DNA of 64,000 nt from UBA2136 sp963974105 (GTDB taxonomy: Bacteria > Pseudomonadota > Alphaproteobacteria > UBA2136), in contig CAXBBG010000001.1 of NCBI GenBank assembly GCA_963974105.1, positions 496,001 to 560,000 on the forward strand. The letters run 5' to 3'. The notes below the pieces were generated by a model. It searched no databases and was not told the DNA's origin. It was given only the letters and a program-made list of their open reading frames with translations. The position numbers were made by a program, and so were the translations under genes. Positions 35,511-45,033 of the stretch are shown one piece after another. Within the stretch, counting starts at the first letter, position 1. Every line of letters begins with the position of its first letter.

Positions 35511-37040
35511 TTAGCGTTCTTCTTCGCGGCCATGTGTGACAAAATTTCTAGACCTATCTTGCGGTATAAAGCTATTTAATTCTTCCTCTTTATCCATCTG
35601 CATGTTTATATCATTTTGATATTCATTGATGAGTGCTAGATCATCTTCAGTTAAATGGCCTTCTGCGAGCAGGGCACGTTTAATTGTATTCAAAGCATGG
35701 TTACGCTCTTCTAAAGGGATATTAAGCAAGTAGCCTTCTTCATCCACAGGATAAACTTTATTTTGAAGCTCTTTTTCTAGTTCTGATTCTGTTTCTTTTA
35801 AAGCTAAAATAGAGACGGCACCCTCTTCAATAATTTGCGGATTATTGAAACGTTCAAGGGCTGTGAGTTCATGCGCTACATCATTTTTATGCACCATTGT
35901 ACGGCTGTGTACAATAACATGTCTTTGTAATAAATCTTGTTCAGCTTCTGTAAACGTTTCAGGCATTTCTGATATGACCATTTTATATTGAAGAGGCGTT
36001 GGTGTTGGGGCTTGGTTACCTTCGCAAAAATGTTTCGTTTTATTGTATACGCCTTCAATGCTTTGCTTTTGTTTTTCGTAAGCCTGTTCACTTAAAAAGG
36101 CAGGCTCTAAACCTGTTTCCTTATCGCCTAATACAAATTTTAAACAATAATCTGCCAATTCGGATTTGTTTTCCATACCTCTTATATATTCAATATCAAT
36201 ATGTTCTTTTAAATGCTGCAACGTGGCACATGTAAAATGAACGGCGTCATTCGCTCTAACGCCATTGTAAGCACGTGTCAGGCTTAAAACATCTATATTT
36301 TCTAACCCCGCACCATCATGAAGTGCACACATTTGGCTGAATGTATCTGCCATACATTCATGGATATAAGCGTTGTATTCTTCAGGCTCTTCACTTTCTA
36401 AATAGTAAGGTGCAATAGGAAACTGCCCTTCTAAATGTGTGTTGAGAATAGCATGCCCCATTTCATGGTCATTGGCTTCAAGTGAAATGCAGGCATTTTC
36501 TTGGCCTGTGTATTTCACGTCTTCTTTTTGCCATCCAGTTGCTTCACAGAGTTCATCTATATATGTATTGTCAGTCATAAGGGGGGTGATGGCTGTAAAT
36601 GTTTTACCATTATAAGAAAGCGGGTAAGCCATCGCTTTATTGTCTTCTAAATCATCTAACATGTCGTCAATGCGCATGGTTCTTTCTAGTTTTGTGAGCA
36701 TTTTTTGAAAAGCAGTTGGTTTGCCCTTGTGGTTTATAAGGTCAAACGAATCTCCTGTGGCGTCTTTGTACTGGTCGGCAATGTCTCTTTGTAAAATACG
36801 TACATTAGAGGTGGCATGCATTTGACCTAGAATTTCTTCATCGTCTCGGCTATGTGTGATGGTGCCATCTTTTACAAAGCCATGCTCTTCAAATAGTGCT
36901 GGGTCTAAGAAAACACAAATTACATCTTTGCCGAGTTCTTCTTTATAACGCGAACGCATAGATTCTATAAACGCAGGTGTTTCAAGCGCTGTGCCTGCAC
37001 GTAATGCTTTAATGTTTTCTGAATAATTATATTTTGTCAT
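35511..37040 (-). CDS. Orphan cytosolic HExxH zinc metalloprotease-like protein
   Basis: 509 residues, no signal peptide or membrane helix. H192-E193-M-G-H196 is an HExxH zinc motif, followed 32 residues later by E228-C-M-A-D232, an ExxxD motif as in thermolysin-type gluzincins (third ligand Glu plus structural Asp). The flanking sequence (N-D before HEMGH and YNAYIHECMADTFSQM) fits a helical active site. The rest is acidic and matches no family I know; the C-terminal ~150 residues are rich in Glu and Leu and may be helical. It lies between pepN and the ser operon on the same strand, so it could share their transcript. Substrate unknown. Confidence 0.68.
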   Translation of the reverse strand: MTKYNYSENIKALRAGTALETPAFIESMRSRYKEELGKDVICVFLDPALFEEHGFVKDGTITHSRDDEEILGQMHATSNVRILQRDIADQYKDATGDSFDLINHKGKPTAFQKMLTKLERTMRIDDMLDDLEDNKAMAYPLSYNGKTFTAITPLMTDNTYIDELCEATGWQKEDVKYTGQENACISLEANDHEMGHAILNTHLEGQFPIAPYYLESEEPEEYNAYIHECMADTFSQMCALHDGAGLENIDVLSLTRAYNGVRANDAVHFTCATLQHLKEHIDIEYIRGMENKSELADYCLKFVLGDKETGLEPAFLSEQAYEKQKQSIEGVYNKTKHFCEGNQAPTPTPLQYKMVISEMPETFTEAEQDLLQRHVIVHSRTMVHKNDVAHELTALERFNNPQIIEEGAVSILALKETESELEKELQNKVYPVDEEGYLLNIPLEERNHALNTIKRALLAEGHLTEDDLALINEYQNDINMQMDKEEELNSFIPQDRSRNFVTHGREEER

Positions 37041-37119
37041 GAATTAAAAATTTACCCTTTTCCCTCTACCTTCTATTTATGGGTGGATATACAAGCTAAA
37101 ACAAGCCCTATACCTGACA

Positions 37120-37150
37120 AAAAAGAACCCCCTATAAAGGAGGTTCTTTG
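37120..37150 (-). terminator. Intrinsic terminator of pepN
   Basis: Minus strand AAAGAACCTCCT-ttat-AGGGGGTTCTTTTTT: ~12-bp stem with a wobble or mismatch and a T run, just after the pepN stop. Confidence 0.85.
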
Positions 37151-37178
37151 ACTTGTCGATATTTAAAAGTTTTTAGCC

Positions 37179-39827
37179 TTAAAGAGAAGCTAAAATACTC
37201 TTCACTTTTTCTTTAACGTCTTTTGAAAGACCCGCATGGTTACCAATACGTTCTACCTGTGCTTTGATTAAAGCTTGGCGTTTTGTATCGTATTTTTTAA
37301 TGCCAGTAAACGGTGTCATAAAGCGTGCTGCGACTTCTGGGTTGAAGTCGTTTAAACGCATGATTTCATCTGCAAGCAATGCATAACCACTACCATCCAC
37401 ATTATGGAAATGTGTATAATTTGACATAAATCCGCCGAGTAAAGCACGAAGCTTGTTCGGGTTTGTATTGTCAAAGCTAGGGTGCTGCATTAACGACTTA
37501 ACGGTGTTTAAAACATCCTTACTGTCGTGGGTAGCTTGTATTGTAAACCAAGTGTTGATAACATCAGCATTGCTTTTCCATTTTTTAAGGAAGTGACTAC
37601 ATGCAAAACTTGCTTCGGCAACATTTTTGCTATGCATAATACAAGCAAAAGCAGTACTTTCATCGCTAAAGTTTTGCGCCGTGTTGTATTGCTGAACAGC
37701 AAGATCTATGTGCTTAATACCATCAATAGATGCAAGGTATGAAAGACACATGCTTTTTAAGCTGCGAGCAGCCGCACTATCTACCGTTTGAAGGGCTAAA
37801 TAATTTGCAAGTAGTTCTGTTTCAAGAGCTACTGCAATTTGATTTTTAGCTGCTTTGCGGACGCTGTGAATGGCGTCAATGTCAACGGTTTCATAAAGGC
37901 CGTGTAGCGTTGCTTCACCTGGCAAGGTTAGCATTAATCGCTTCATGTCTTCTTCAATGTTAACATCATCAAGAACCGTCTTTAAAATCTGAATCAAATC
38001 AGTATTCATAATAGGTTCATTGCCGTTTTGAACGTCAGCCACTAATTTTTTAAGTTCATTAGTTACCAAGCGGTCGCATGCTTCCCAGCGGTTATAGCCG
38101 TCGGTATCATACTTCATCAAGTGCAGAAGGTCTTCATTGCTTTGCGACATGTTCACTTTCACAGGTGCGCTAAAATTACGCAGGAAAGATAACACAGGTT
38201 TTTCGCTTACAGGGTAAGTCCATACACCTACTTCGTCGTTAAATTCTAAAGGTATAGTACCCTCACAATAAACGTCAGATGCGATGCTTGGTAACATGTT
38301 TTTCCCTTTCGAGTCTAACAGGCCAATAGCAATAGGCATGTGGAAAGGTTTTGGCTTACCGTAACCTTCAAGCTGACGTACAGACTGTTTTAATGTGATT
38401 TGGAAAGTTTTATTTTCGTCATCATATTTTGTTGTAACATCAACTGTGGGAGTGCCACCTTGGTCATACCAATTGCGGAACTGCGTTAGGTCAACACCAC
38501 TGCTATCTTCCATCGCCTTGATGAACTCTTCTGTTGTGACAGCTTGTCCTTCGTGGCGTGTAAAATATAAGTTAAGCGCTTGCTTAAAGCCATCTTTACC
38601 CAGCATGCCATATATCATGTGAATAATTTCCGCACCTTTTTCATAAATGGTCATGGTGTAGAAGTTGTTGATGGTTTCAAAGAAGTGTGGACGGATAGGG
38701 TGAGCTGTTGGGCCCGCGTCTTCCGCAAATTGAGATGCGCGTAATGCTTTCACATCTTCAATACGCTTAATAAGGTGCGATGTGTGGTCGGCATTGTATT
38801 GTCCGTCTCTAAAAACAGTTAAGCCTTCTTTTAGAGATAATTGGAACCAGTCACGACATGTCACAAGGTTACCTGACCAGTTATGGAAATATTCATGTGC
38901 AATTACATCGTCAATACGTTGCAGACGGTCATCGGTCGCTGTTTTAGAGCTTCCAAGGACGCAGCTTGTATTGAAAACGTTTAAGCCTTTGTTTTCCATG
39001 GCACCCATATTAAAGGTGTCGGTTGCGACGATCATATAAAGGTCAAGATCATATTCACGGTCAAAACGGTCTTCGTCCCATTTCATGCTTTTTTGTAAGC
39101 ATTGCATGGCAAAGGTCATTTCTGTTGGGTCAATGTGCTTGTCTGCAAAAATATGCAAGTCAACATTTCGGCCTGACATGGTTGTGAAAGTATCTTCAAT
39201 GCGGTTTAAGTCACCTGCAACAAGTGCAAATAAGTAGGCAGGTTTTAGGCTTGGATCATGCCATGTAACTGTATGCGTGCCATTTTTGTTGTCGGTTTCA
39301 CTTACCTTATTACCGTTGCTTAACATGTAAGGCAGTGCTTTTGTGTCACCTGTAATGGTAACAGTAAACACGCTCATCACATCTGGGCGGTCAAGATAAT
39401 ATGTAATATTGCGGAAGCCTTCAGCTTCGCACTGCGTACAAAACATAGAACCCGCTTTATATAACCCCTTACAAGCTTTGTTGTTTTGAGGTTTAATGCG
39501 GTTGGTAAGTTTAAGTGTAAAGCTTTTACCAACGTTGGGAATGTTAAGTTTACCAACAGATTTACCAGCTTCAGAACTGTCAATGTCCACTGTATATTGA
39601 TTTGTACTTAAAACAGAACCGTTAAGTTCTACCTCAAGTAGTTCAATGTTTTCACCGTCCAATACCAAAGTGTCTGATGGATTGTTTGGGTTTGAAAACA
39701 TTTCAAGTGTTGTGACCACATCGGTGTGCTCATTACCAAGGGTAACATCCAGCTTTGTGGTTGAAATTTGAAAGTTTGGTTCTTGGTAGTCTTTTAAGTA
39801 GGTTTTGTTGTCAGTATTTGTGCTCAT
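37179..39827 (-). CDS. pepN: Aminopeptidase N (M1)
   Basis: 882 residues, the standard length of proteobacterial PepN. The exopeptidase motif GAMENKG and zinc site HEYFHNW (H311, E312, H315) with the third ligand Glu in SLKEGLTVFRD are intact. The N-terminal beta domain, the catalytic domain and a ~430-residue helical C-terminal domain follow in order. It removes N-terminal residues from peptides in the cytosol. SD AAGAGG precedes the ATG. Own terminator. Confidence 0.96.
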   Translation of the reverse strand: MSTNTDNKTYLKDYQEPNFQISTTKLDVTLGNEHTDVVTTLEMFSNPNNPSDTLVLDGENIELLEVELNGSVLSTNQYTVDIDSSEAGKSVGKLNIPNVGKSFTLKLTNRIKPQNNKACKGLYKAGSMFCTQCEAEGFRNITYYLDRPDVMSVFTVTITGDTKALPYMLSNGNKVSETDNKNGTHTVTWHDPSLKPAYLFALVAGDLNRIEDTFTTMSGRNVDLHIFADKHIDPTEMTFAMQCLQKSMKWDEDRFDREYDLDLYMIVATDTFNMGAMENKGLNVFNTSCVLGSSKTATDDRLQRIDDVIAHEYFHNWSGNLVTCRDWFQLSLKEGLTVFRDGQYNADHTSHLIKRIEDVKALRASQFAEDAGPTAHPIRPHFFETINNFYTMTIYEKGAEIIHMIYGMLGKDGFKQALNLYFTRHEGQAVTTEEFIKAMEDSSGVDLTQFRNWYDQGGTPTVDVTTKYDDENKTFQITLKQSVRQLEGYGKPKPFHMPIAIGLLDSKGKNMLPSIASDVYCEGTIPLEFNDEVGVWTYPVSEKPVLSFLRNFSAPVKVNMSQSNEDLLHLMKYDTDGYNRWEACDRLVTNELKKLVADVQNGNEPIMNTDLIQILKTVLDDVNIEEDMKRLMLTLPGEATLHGLYETVDIDAIHSVRKAAKNQIAVALETELLANYLALQTVDSAAARSLKSMCLSYLASIDGIKHIDLAVQQYNTAQNFSDESTAFACIMHSKNVAEASFACSHFLKKWKSNADVINTWFTIQATHDSKDVLNTVKSLMQHPSFDNTNPNKLRALLGGFMSNYTHFHNVDGSGYALLADEIMRLNDFNPEVAARFMTPFTGIKKYDTKRQALIKAQVERIGNHAGLSKDVKEKVKSILASL

Positions 39828-40026
39828 AGGTATGGCCTCTTGTTTGTAGAATAATATAAATTAAGTGTGGCTTAAATTTATATTGAAGGAAAGGAATAAG
39901 GGGAATAAATAACGTACAAAAAAATTGTGCTGTTACTTAAAAACGATACAAAAGATGAAACCTCTAGAAAGTGAGGTGTATATCTTCCTATGTGTATACA
40001 GGTGAATATGGGACATGTCCACAAAA

Positions 40027-40052
40027 AAACAGCCCCTAAGGGCTGTTCTTAA
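40027..40052 (-). terminator. Intrinsic terminator of slyD-like gene
   Basis: Minus strand ACAGCCC-ttag-GGGCTGTTTTTTTG: perfect 7-bp stem and a T run. Confidence 0.87.
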
Positions 40053-40102
40053 AAAGTTATTTTTACAGAAGATAAAACGAATTAACCTCTGTAAAATAAG
40101 GC

Positions 40103-40567
40103 TTAGTGTTGCACACCACCAGCGCCGTGCGCGTGACCGTGAGAAACTTCTTCAGCAGATGCGTCGCGCGCTTCTGTAATTTCTACGTCAAATGTTAATG
40201 CTTCACCTGCAAGAGGGTGGTTACCGTCAACAGTTACCATGTCGTCAGTCATCGCTGTTACTGTAACAATGCTGTGACCTTCTGGGTCTGTTGAAAACAT
40301 CATACCAACTTCAATTTCTTCAGGGAATTGCTCGCGTGGAACTTCAGCAACGCGGTCGTCAAGTTTAGGGCCGTAAGCTTCTTCAGCAGAAACATTTACA
40401 ACTTTTTTGTCGCCGACGTTCATTGTAATAAGTTCTTTTTCAAGACCAGAGATAATTTGGTTGCTTCCTGTTAGGAATGCAAGAGCTTCTTTACCTTGAG
40501 AACTATCAAGCTCGTCGCCTTTTGAGTTTGTAAGTTTGTAGTGGAAAGAGATTACTTTTTGAGACAT
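40103..40567 (-). CDS. slyD: FKBP-type peptidyl-prolyl isomerase, SlyD family
   Basis: 154 residues. The split FKBP domain with an IF insertion (~70-120) is visible: YKLTNSKGDELDSS, FLTGSNQIISGLEKEL, then VSAEEAYGPKLDD and NHPLAGEALTFDVEI. The tail is short and has HGHAHG plus a terminal His, a reduced version of the metal-binding tail of E. coli SlyD. It acts as a cytosolic prolyl isomerase and chaperone, perhaps for nickel delivery. Codon bias is strong, indicating high expression. SD AGGA. Confidence 0.9.
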   Translation of the reverse strand: MSQKVISFHYKLTNSKGDELDSSQGKEALAFLTGSNQIISGLEKELITMNVGDKKVVNVSAEEAYGPKLDDRVAEVPREQFPEEIEVGMMFSTDPEGHSIVTVTAMTDDMVTVDGNHPLAGEALTFDVEITEARDASAEEVSHGHAHGAGGVQH

Positions 40568-40717
40568 GTATTTATCCTAATTTTTTTGAATATTTCCTGT
40601 ATTTTATGTAAATACAGAGCATTTATGAGGCGTACCGTGCCACAACTGTTATGAAAAAGCAAATATTTTTGTTTATTTTTTATAGTGCTTTTTTTTGGAA
40701 ATGATTGAATTTAAAAA

Positions 40718-40743
40718 ATAAAAAGGCGCCAAAACGCCTTTTT
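40718..40743 (-). terminator. Intrinsic terminator of chemoreceptor gene
   Basis: Minus strand AAAAAGGCG-ttttg-GCGCCTTTTTATTTTTT: G/C-rich stem with a T-rich tail, 15 nt past the stop. Confidence 0.85.
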
Positions 40744-40757
40744 ATTTGGTATGCAGG

Positions 40758-43082
40758 TTAGATCCCTTTATTTTTATCAGAAGAGATGATTGCAACAAGG
40801 TTGGCAGCTTGTTCGCTTAAAGCGCTACTTGCAGATGCCGCCTCTTCAACCAATGAAGCGTTTTGTTGTGTGAATGAATCCATTTGTGTTACGGCTTTAT
40901 TCACTTCTTCTACGCCTTGGGCTTGGTCTCTGGTGGCTGCTGTAATATTGTTCACCATGCTTGTTACTTGCTGAACGCTCATGATAATTTCATCTAAGCA
41001 TTCACCTGTTTCGTTAACTTGGGCTGTACCAATTTCAACCTTGTCAACGCTGTCTGTAATCAGCTCTTTAATTTCTTTTGCAGCCTTGGCACTGCGCCCA
41101 GCAAGGTTACGTACCTCAGAGGCAACAACGGCAAAACCACGCCCTTGTTCTCCTGCACGGGCAGCTTCCACTGCGGCGTTTAAGGCAAGTAGGTTTGTTT
41201 GGAAGGCAATCTCATCAATTACACCAATAATTTCATTGATCTTTTTCGATGATTCGCTAATTTCAGCCATAGCAGTAATAGCTGTGCGTACGACTGTGCC
41301 ACCACGGTCTGCTGCATCTTTGGTTGTGTTTGAAAGGTCCGCAACTTCTTGTGCGTTTGAGGCTGTTTCGTTTACACGTTCCGTAATTTGCTGCATAGAC
41401 GCTGTTGTTTCTTGAATAGAAGCGGCTTGCGATTCTGTACGTTCACTTAGGTTTAAGTTACCTTGAGAAATGTCCTGAGTGGCTGTGTTAATAGCATTCG
41501 CTGTTTCGTTAATACGTGACTCTACAAGGTGTTGATGTGTTACGTCATTCCATTCTGCGTAGCTACCAATGCGTTTGCCTGCGCGGTCAAATACACCACC
41601 AGCATTTAAAGATAGCTTGATTTCGCCAATGTTAATAACACCACGGTGTTGTTCGCCTGGCTTTAAGGCTGTTAAAATTCGGCGAATACGGTCTGGATCT
41701 TTGTGGAATTGGTGGATAGAAGAGCCCATCAATTTGTTCACATCAAACTCAGGGAATGTTTTACGAATATCTGCTGAGAGGTTTGCAAGGTTTTTAATAC
41801 TTTGCTTGTTGGCATAACTTAATACGTCGTTTTCATCAGTAATAAGAACGTTTGTGCCAAGCCCTTCCATAGTTGAACTTAATGTGTTCGCTTGTTTTTC
41901 ATCTTTAAACTGTTGTGTTACATCTTGCCATTCAACATATGTTGATATACGCGTACCATCTGTAGCAAACACACCACCAGCATTAAGTGATAATTTAAGT
42001 GTACCAATATCAATATATGCCTTGTGCTGGTGCCCTGGCTGTAAGGCACCTAATATTTTACGAATACGGTCTGGGTCTTTATGGAATTGGTGGATAGAGC
42101 TACCCATAAGTTTAGTTACATCAAAGTTTGCAAATGTTTTACGAATTTCTGGTGTAAGCTCTAGCAAGTTTTTAAAACTTTGTTTGTTTGCATAAGTAAG
42201 ATTGTCGTCCATATCTGCAATAAGAATGTTTGTGCCTAGTCCTTCCATTGTAGAGCTTAGGGTATCTGCTTTTTGTAAGCTTTGAACCGTCTCTTCTTTG
42301 GACGAAATAAGGTTATCTCTCATAAGTGTCACATTTTGACACAATGTCCCGAGTTCATCTTTGTTGCGGCTAACAATGTGCACATTTAAATCACCTTGAG
42401 ATATTTTAAGGAGTATATTGTTAACTGCATCTAACGGGTTCATAATGCGTTTTTCTGTGAGTAGTTTTAAACCAAACATTAAAATGCCGATAAATGCAAT
42501 GAAGGCGATAAGAAGGAGTTCGCTTTTAGTTAAGACACTGGAGAGTTCATGGTGTGATATCTCTGCGCTTGTCTCATAGTCTTTTGAAAGATTGCTGAGC
42601 GCTAAAGAAAAGGCATTGTTATCTATTTCAACAGCCTCGTCAATTCTTTCTATGCTTGCACCCTCGCTCCTCATGATATCGACTGTTTTTATCTTGTTGT
42701 TATAGATATTTAAAAGGTTTGTTGTTTCTTTTAACATGGCTTCTTCATTTGAAGATAGAGAACCCATGTTTTTGAACTCAACAGAGTATTGATCTATGTT
42801 TTTGATATTGTTTTGAAGGTTATCAATAAATTGCTTCTCGGGTCTTACTATATAACTTTTAAAATTGTGTATAACGCCATTATAGCCAAATTCTGACTCT
42901 ATTTTTTTGAAAAGAGTTTGTTTGTGTACGACATTTTTTTGGTAGTCTTGCCAGATACCTTCAACGTCCCTAAAGCTGAAATGTAGAAATGTTACACCAC
43001 TAATAAGTAGCACGGATGCGACCCCTATAAAGTAGTATATCAAAGTCTTTATATTCGTGTTTGCAAGTAAGCTGCGGCTCAT
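40758..43082 (-). CDS. Methyl-accepting chemotaxis protein with two PAS-like repeats
   Basis: 774 residues from ATG 43082 (AAAGGAAAA upstream); a 13-codon extension lacks an SD. It has a membrane helix (~12-32), a periplasmic four-helix sensor (~33-185), a second helix (~188-208), HAMP (~210-265), two near-identical PAS-like units (~275-385 and ~395-505, each with TLSSTMEGLGTN, YANKQS and GSSIHQFHKDPDRIR), then the signalling hairpin with EIAFQTNLLALNAAVEAARAGEQGRGFAVVASEVRNLA. It controls CheA and thus flagellar motion. Glu/Gln methylation sites are likely flanking the hairpin. No che genes are adjacent. A 292-base AT-rich divergent region separates it from the next gene. Confidence 0.93.
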   Translation of the reverse strand: MSRSLLANTNIKTLIYYFIGVASVLLISGVTFLHFSFRDVEGIWQDYQKNVVHKQTLFKKIESEFGYNGVIHNFKSYIVRPEKQFIDNLQNNIKNIDQYSVEFKNMGSLSSNEEAMLKETTNLLNIYNNKIKTVDIMRSEGASIERIDEAVEIDNNAFSLALSNLSKDYETSAEISHHELSSVLTKSELLLIAFIAFIGILMFGLKLLTEKRIMNPLDAVNNILLKISQGDLNVHIVSRNKDELGTLCQNVTLMRDNLISSKEETVQSLQKADTLSSTMEGLGTNILIADMDDNLTYANKQSFKNLLELTPEIRKTFANFDVTKLMGSSIHQFHKDPDRIRKILGALQPGHQHKAYIDIGTLKLSLNAGGVFATDGTRISTYVEWQDVTQQFKDEKQANTLSSTMEGLGTNVLITDENDVLSYANKQSIKNLANLSADIRKTFPEFDVNKLMGSSIHQFHKDPDRIRRILTALKPGEQHRGVINIGEIKLSLNAGGVFDRAGKRIGSYAEWNDVTHQHLVESRINETANAINTATQDISQGNLNLSERTESQAASIQETTASMQQITERVNETASNAQEVADLSNTTKDAADRGGTVVRTAITAMAEISESSKKINEIIGVIDEIAFQTNLLALNAAVEAARAGEQGRGFAVVASEVRNLAGRSAKAAKEIKELITDSVDKVEIGTAQVNETGECLDEIIMSVQQVTSMVNNITAATRDQAQGVEEVNKAVTQMDSFTQQNASLVEEAASASSALSEQAANLVAIISSDKNKGI

Positions 43083-43374
43083 AATGTTTTCCTTTATAGG
43101 TTTTGTTTTTCTTATCATCATTAAAAGCCATATTTGCGTGTGTTGTGTATATTTAATGCACTAAAAAGATTGTGTGTTCGTCATACCTATGGCTAAAAGG
43201 GGCTGAATAATTCAAGTTTTATAATTTTATAAAATTGTTGTTATGGTTTTTGTCTTTTGTCTAACAAAGGTTGAAGACAAAATTGAGGTGCAAAAGTTAT
43301 TTGATTTCTTGCCTGTATACATTCCATGTGATACAAGCCTACTATTAACTTACTATATATAGGAATATCTACCC

Positions 43375-44733
43375 ATGCGTTACGGAGCACAAGTACAAGC
43401 CGCGATTGATCTTTATAATGAAATTGGCCGCACCAACACCCCCGCAGATAAGTGTATGTCTAATTATTTCCGTAATCGTCGTTTTATTGGTTCTAAGGAT
43501 AAGGCAACCATTGCGGGACTTATTTATGGGCTGATGCGCCGTATGGGTGAAGTGGACTATTTGATCGAATCGGTTAAAGGCGATAAGTCTTACCGTATGC
43601 GTATTTTTGTTTACATGCTTTTAGATGGCTCTACAAAGCAACTTATCGAAAACATTTGTAGTGGTGACACCTTTGCGCCCGATCTCTTAAATAAAGAAGA
43701 AAAGAAAAATATTTCAGCTATTGATTTCGGTGCGCTACAAAGCGCGCCTGATTGTGCCAAATACAACTATCCACGTTGGATGGAATATAGCTTAAAGAAA
43801 GCGTATGGCAAAAAACTTCCTGAAATCATGGAAGCAATGAACCAGCAAGCAACGACAGATATTCGTGTGAATACGCTTAAATCCAATGTTGAAAATGTTC
43901 AAGCGGCATTATTAAAAGACGGCTTTGAAATGCGTCGCACACCTTACAGCCAAAACTGTTTGCGTATGGATGAACGTAAGTCTGTATTTGTGACTGAATC
44001 ATTTAAAAAAGGTCATTTTGAAATGCAAGATGAAGGTTCTCAGCTTATTGCAGAGCTTTGTGGTGCAAAGCCTGGCGACAAGGTTGTAGACTTCTGTGCA
44101 GGTGCGGGTGGTAAAACTTTAGCGCTTTCAGCTATGATGCAAAACCGTGGCGGTCTTCAAGCGCTGGATATTCACGAGCGTCGTTTAAACGAAATGCCAA
44201 AACGTTTGAAGCGTGCAGGTGTGGGTAATGTACGCACCAGATGTATCAACTCAGAAAATGATAAATGGGTAAAGCGTAATAAAGAATCTCAAGACGTGGT
44301 GCTTGTTGATGCGCCTTGCAGTGGTGCAGGCACATGGCGCCGTAATCCAGATAGTCGCTGGAAACTAACACAAGAAACATTAAGCGAGCTGAATGATATC
44401 CAACATTCTATTTTGATGAGCGCTTGCCGCATGGTTAAAAAAGGCGGACGTTTGGTTTATGCCACTTGTTCAGTTTTAGAAGAAGAGAACGAAGATCAGG
44501 TTAAAGCATTCCTTGAAGCGCGCGATGACTTTAAAGTTGTGCCTGTGAATGACGTTGAAACAGGTAGCGCTATGCCTGTTATGGAAGGGGACTTTTTGAA
44601 GCTAAACCCTTATGACCACAAGGTTGACGGTTTCTTTGTTGCTGTATTCGAACGTACAAAAAGCTCGATAGAAGAAGCGGCAAAAACAGCGCCTAAAAAA
44701 TCTGAGAAACAATCTGAAACTGAAGAAGTTTAG
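43375..44733 (+). CDS. RsmB/NOP2-family RNA m5C methyltransferase
   Basis: 452 residues. The N-terminal ~140 residues are NusB-like helical. SAM motif DFCAGAGGKTL, motif IV DAPCSGAGTWRRNPDSRW and motif VI YATCSVLEEEN give both catalytic cysteines. The C-terminal ~30 residues are Lys/Glu/Ala-rich and disordered. It is a paralogue of the RsmB at 46-1344, less like canonical RsmB, and is common in alphaproteobacteria as a second copy. Target base in rRNA is unknown; RsmF-like specificity is possible. Followed by a terminator. Confidence 0.9.
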   Translation: MRYGAQVQAAIDLYNEIGRTNTPADKCMSNYFRNRRFIGSKDKATIAGLIYGLMRRMGEVDYLIESVKGDKSYRMRIFVYMLLDGSTKQLIENICSGDTFAPDLLNKEEKKNISAIDFGALQSAPDCAKYNYPRWMEYSLKKAYGKKLPEIMEAMNQQATTDIRVNTLKSNVENVQAALLKDGFEMRRTPYSQNCLRMDERKSVFVTESFKKGHFEMQDEGSQLIAELCGAKPGDKVVDFCAGAGGKTLALSAMMQNRGGLQALDIHERRLNEMPKRLKRAGVGNVRTRCINSENDKWVKRNKESQDVVLVDAPCSGAGTWRRNPDSRWKLTQETLSELNDIQHSILMSACRMVKKGGRLVYATCSVLEEENEDQVKAFLEARDDFKVVPVNDVETGSAMPVMEGDFLKLNPYDHKVDGFFVAVFERTKSSIEEAAKTAPKKSEKQSETEEV

Positions 44734-44743
44734 TTTAGAGAAA

Positions 44744-44778
44744 ACAAAAAAAGCCTCACATATGTGAGGCTTTTTTTG
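44744..44778 (+). terminator. Intrinsic terminator
   Basis: AAAAAAAGCCTCACA-TATGTGAGGCTTTTTTT: nearly perfect 12-bp stem and a T run. Confidence 0.9.
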
Positions 44779-44795
44779 CTGTTAAGCTCGATAGT

Positions 44796-44954
44796 TTAGT
44801 TTATTTTGAAGCATATAAGTTTGTGAGACAAACCGCTATACGCTAATTCAACATTTACTATGTCGCCTGTGTTTTTTTGATTAAACAAGGTTTCGTTAGT
44901 GTCACAGCGTGCTGTTTCACCTTCGTAGGCAATCTCTCAAGCCTTCACTGACAT
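44796..44954 (-). pseudogene. Possible broken small ORF
   Basis: Starting at ATG 44954 on the minus strand, a 53-codon frame is interrupted only by TGA at codon 6 (44937-44939). After the stop it reads EIAYEGETARCDTNETLFNQ and ends VELAYSGLSHKLICFKIN, a protein-like composition. No SD is seen and I know no homologue. It may be a decayed small gene or chance. Confidence 0.25.
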
Positions 44955-45033
44955 AGGTGTTTTATGAATGCTGTGCTTGACCCTTTGATAGCATCTGCTA
45001 AACTATATATAAGAGAACAAAAGGGGTTTTATT

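Noticed and set aside
44796..44954. UGA recoding (selenocysteine or Trp) in the small broken frame
   Set aside because: TGA ends the HD-hydrolase gene normally and no SECIS-like hairpin follows the codon.
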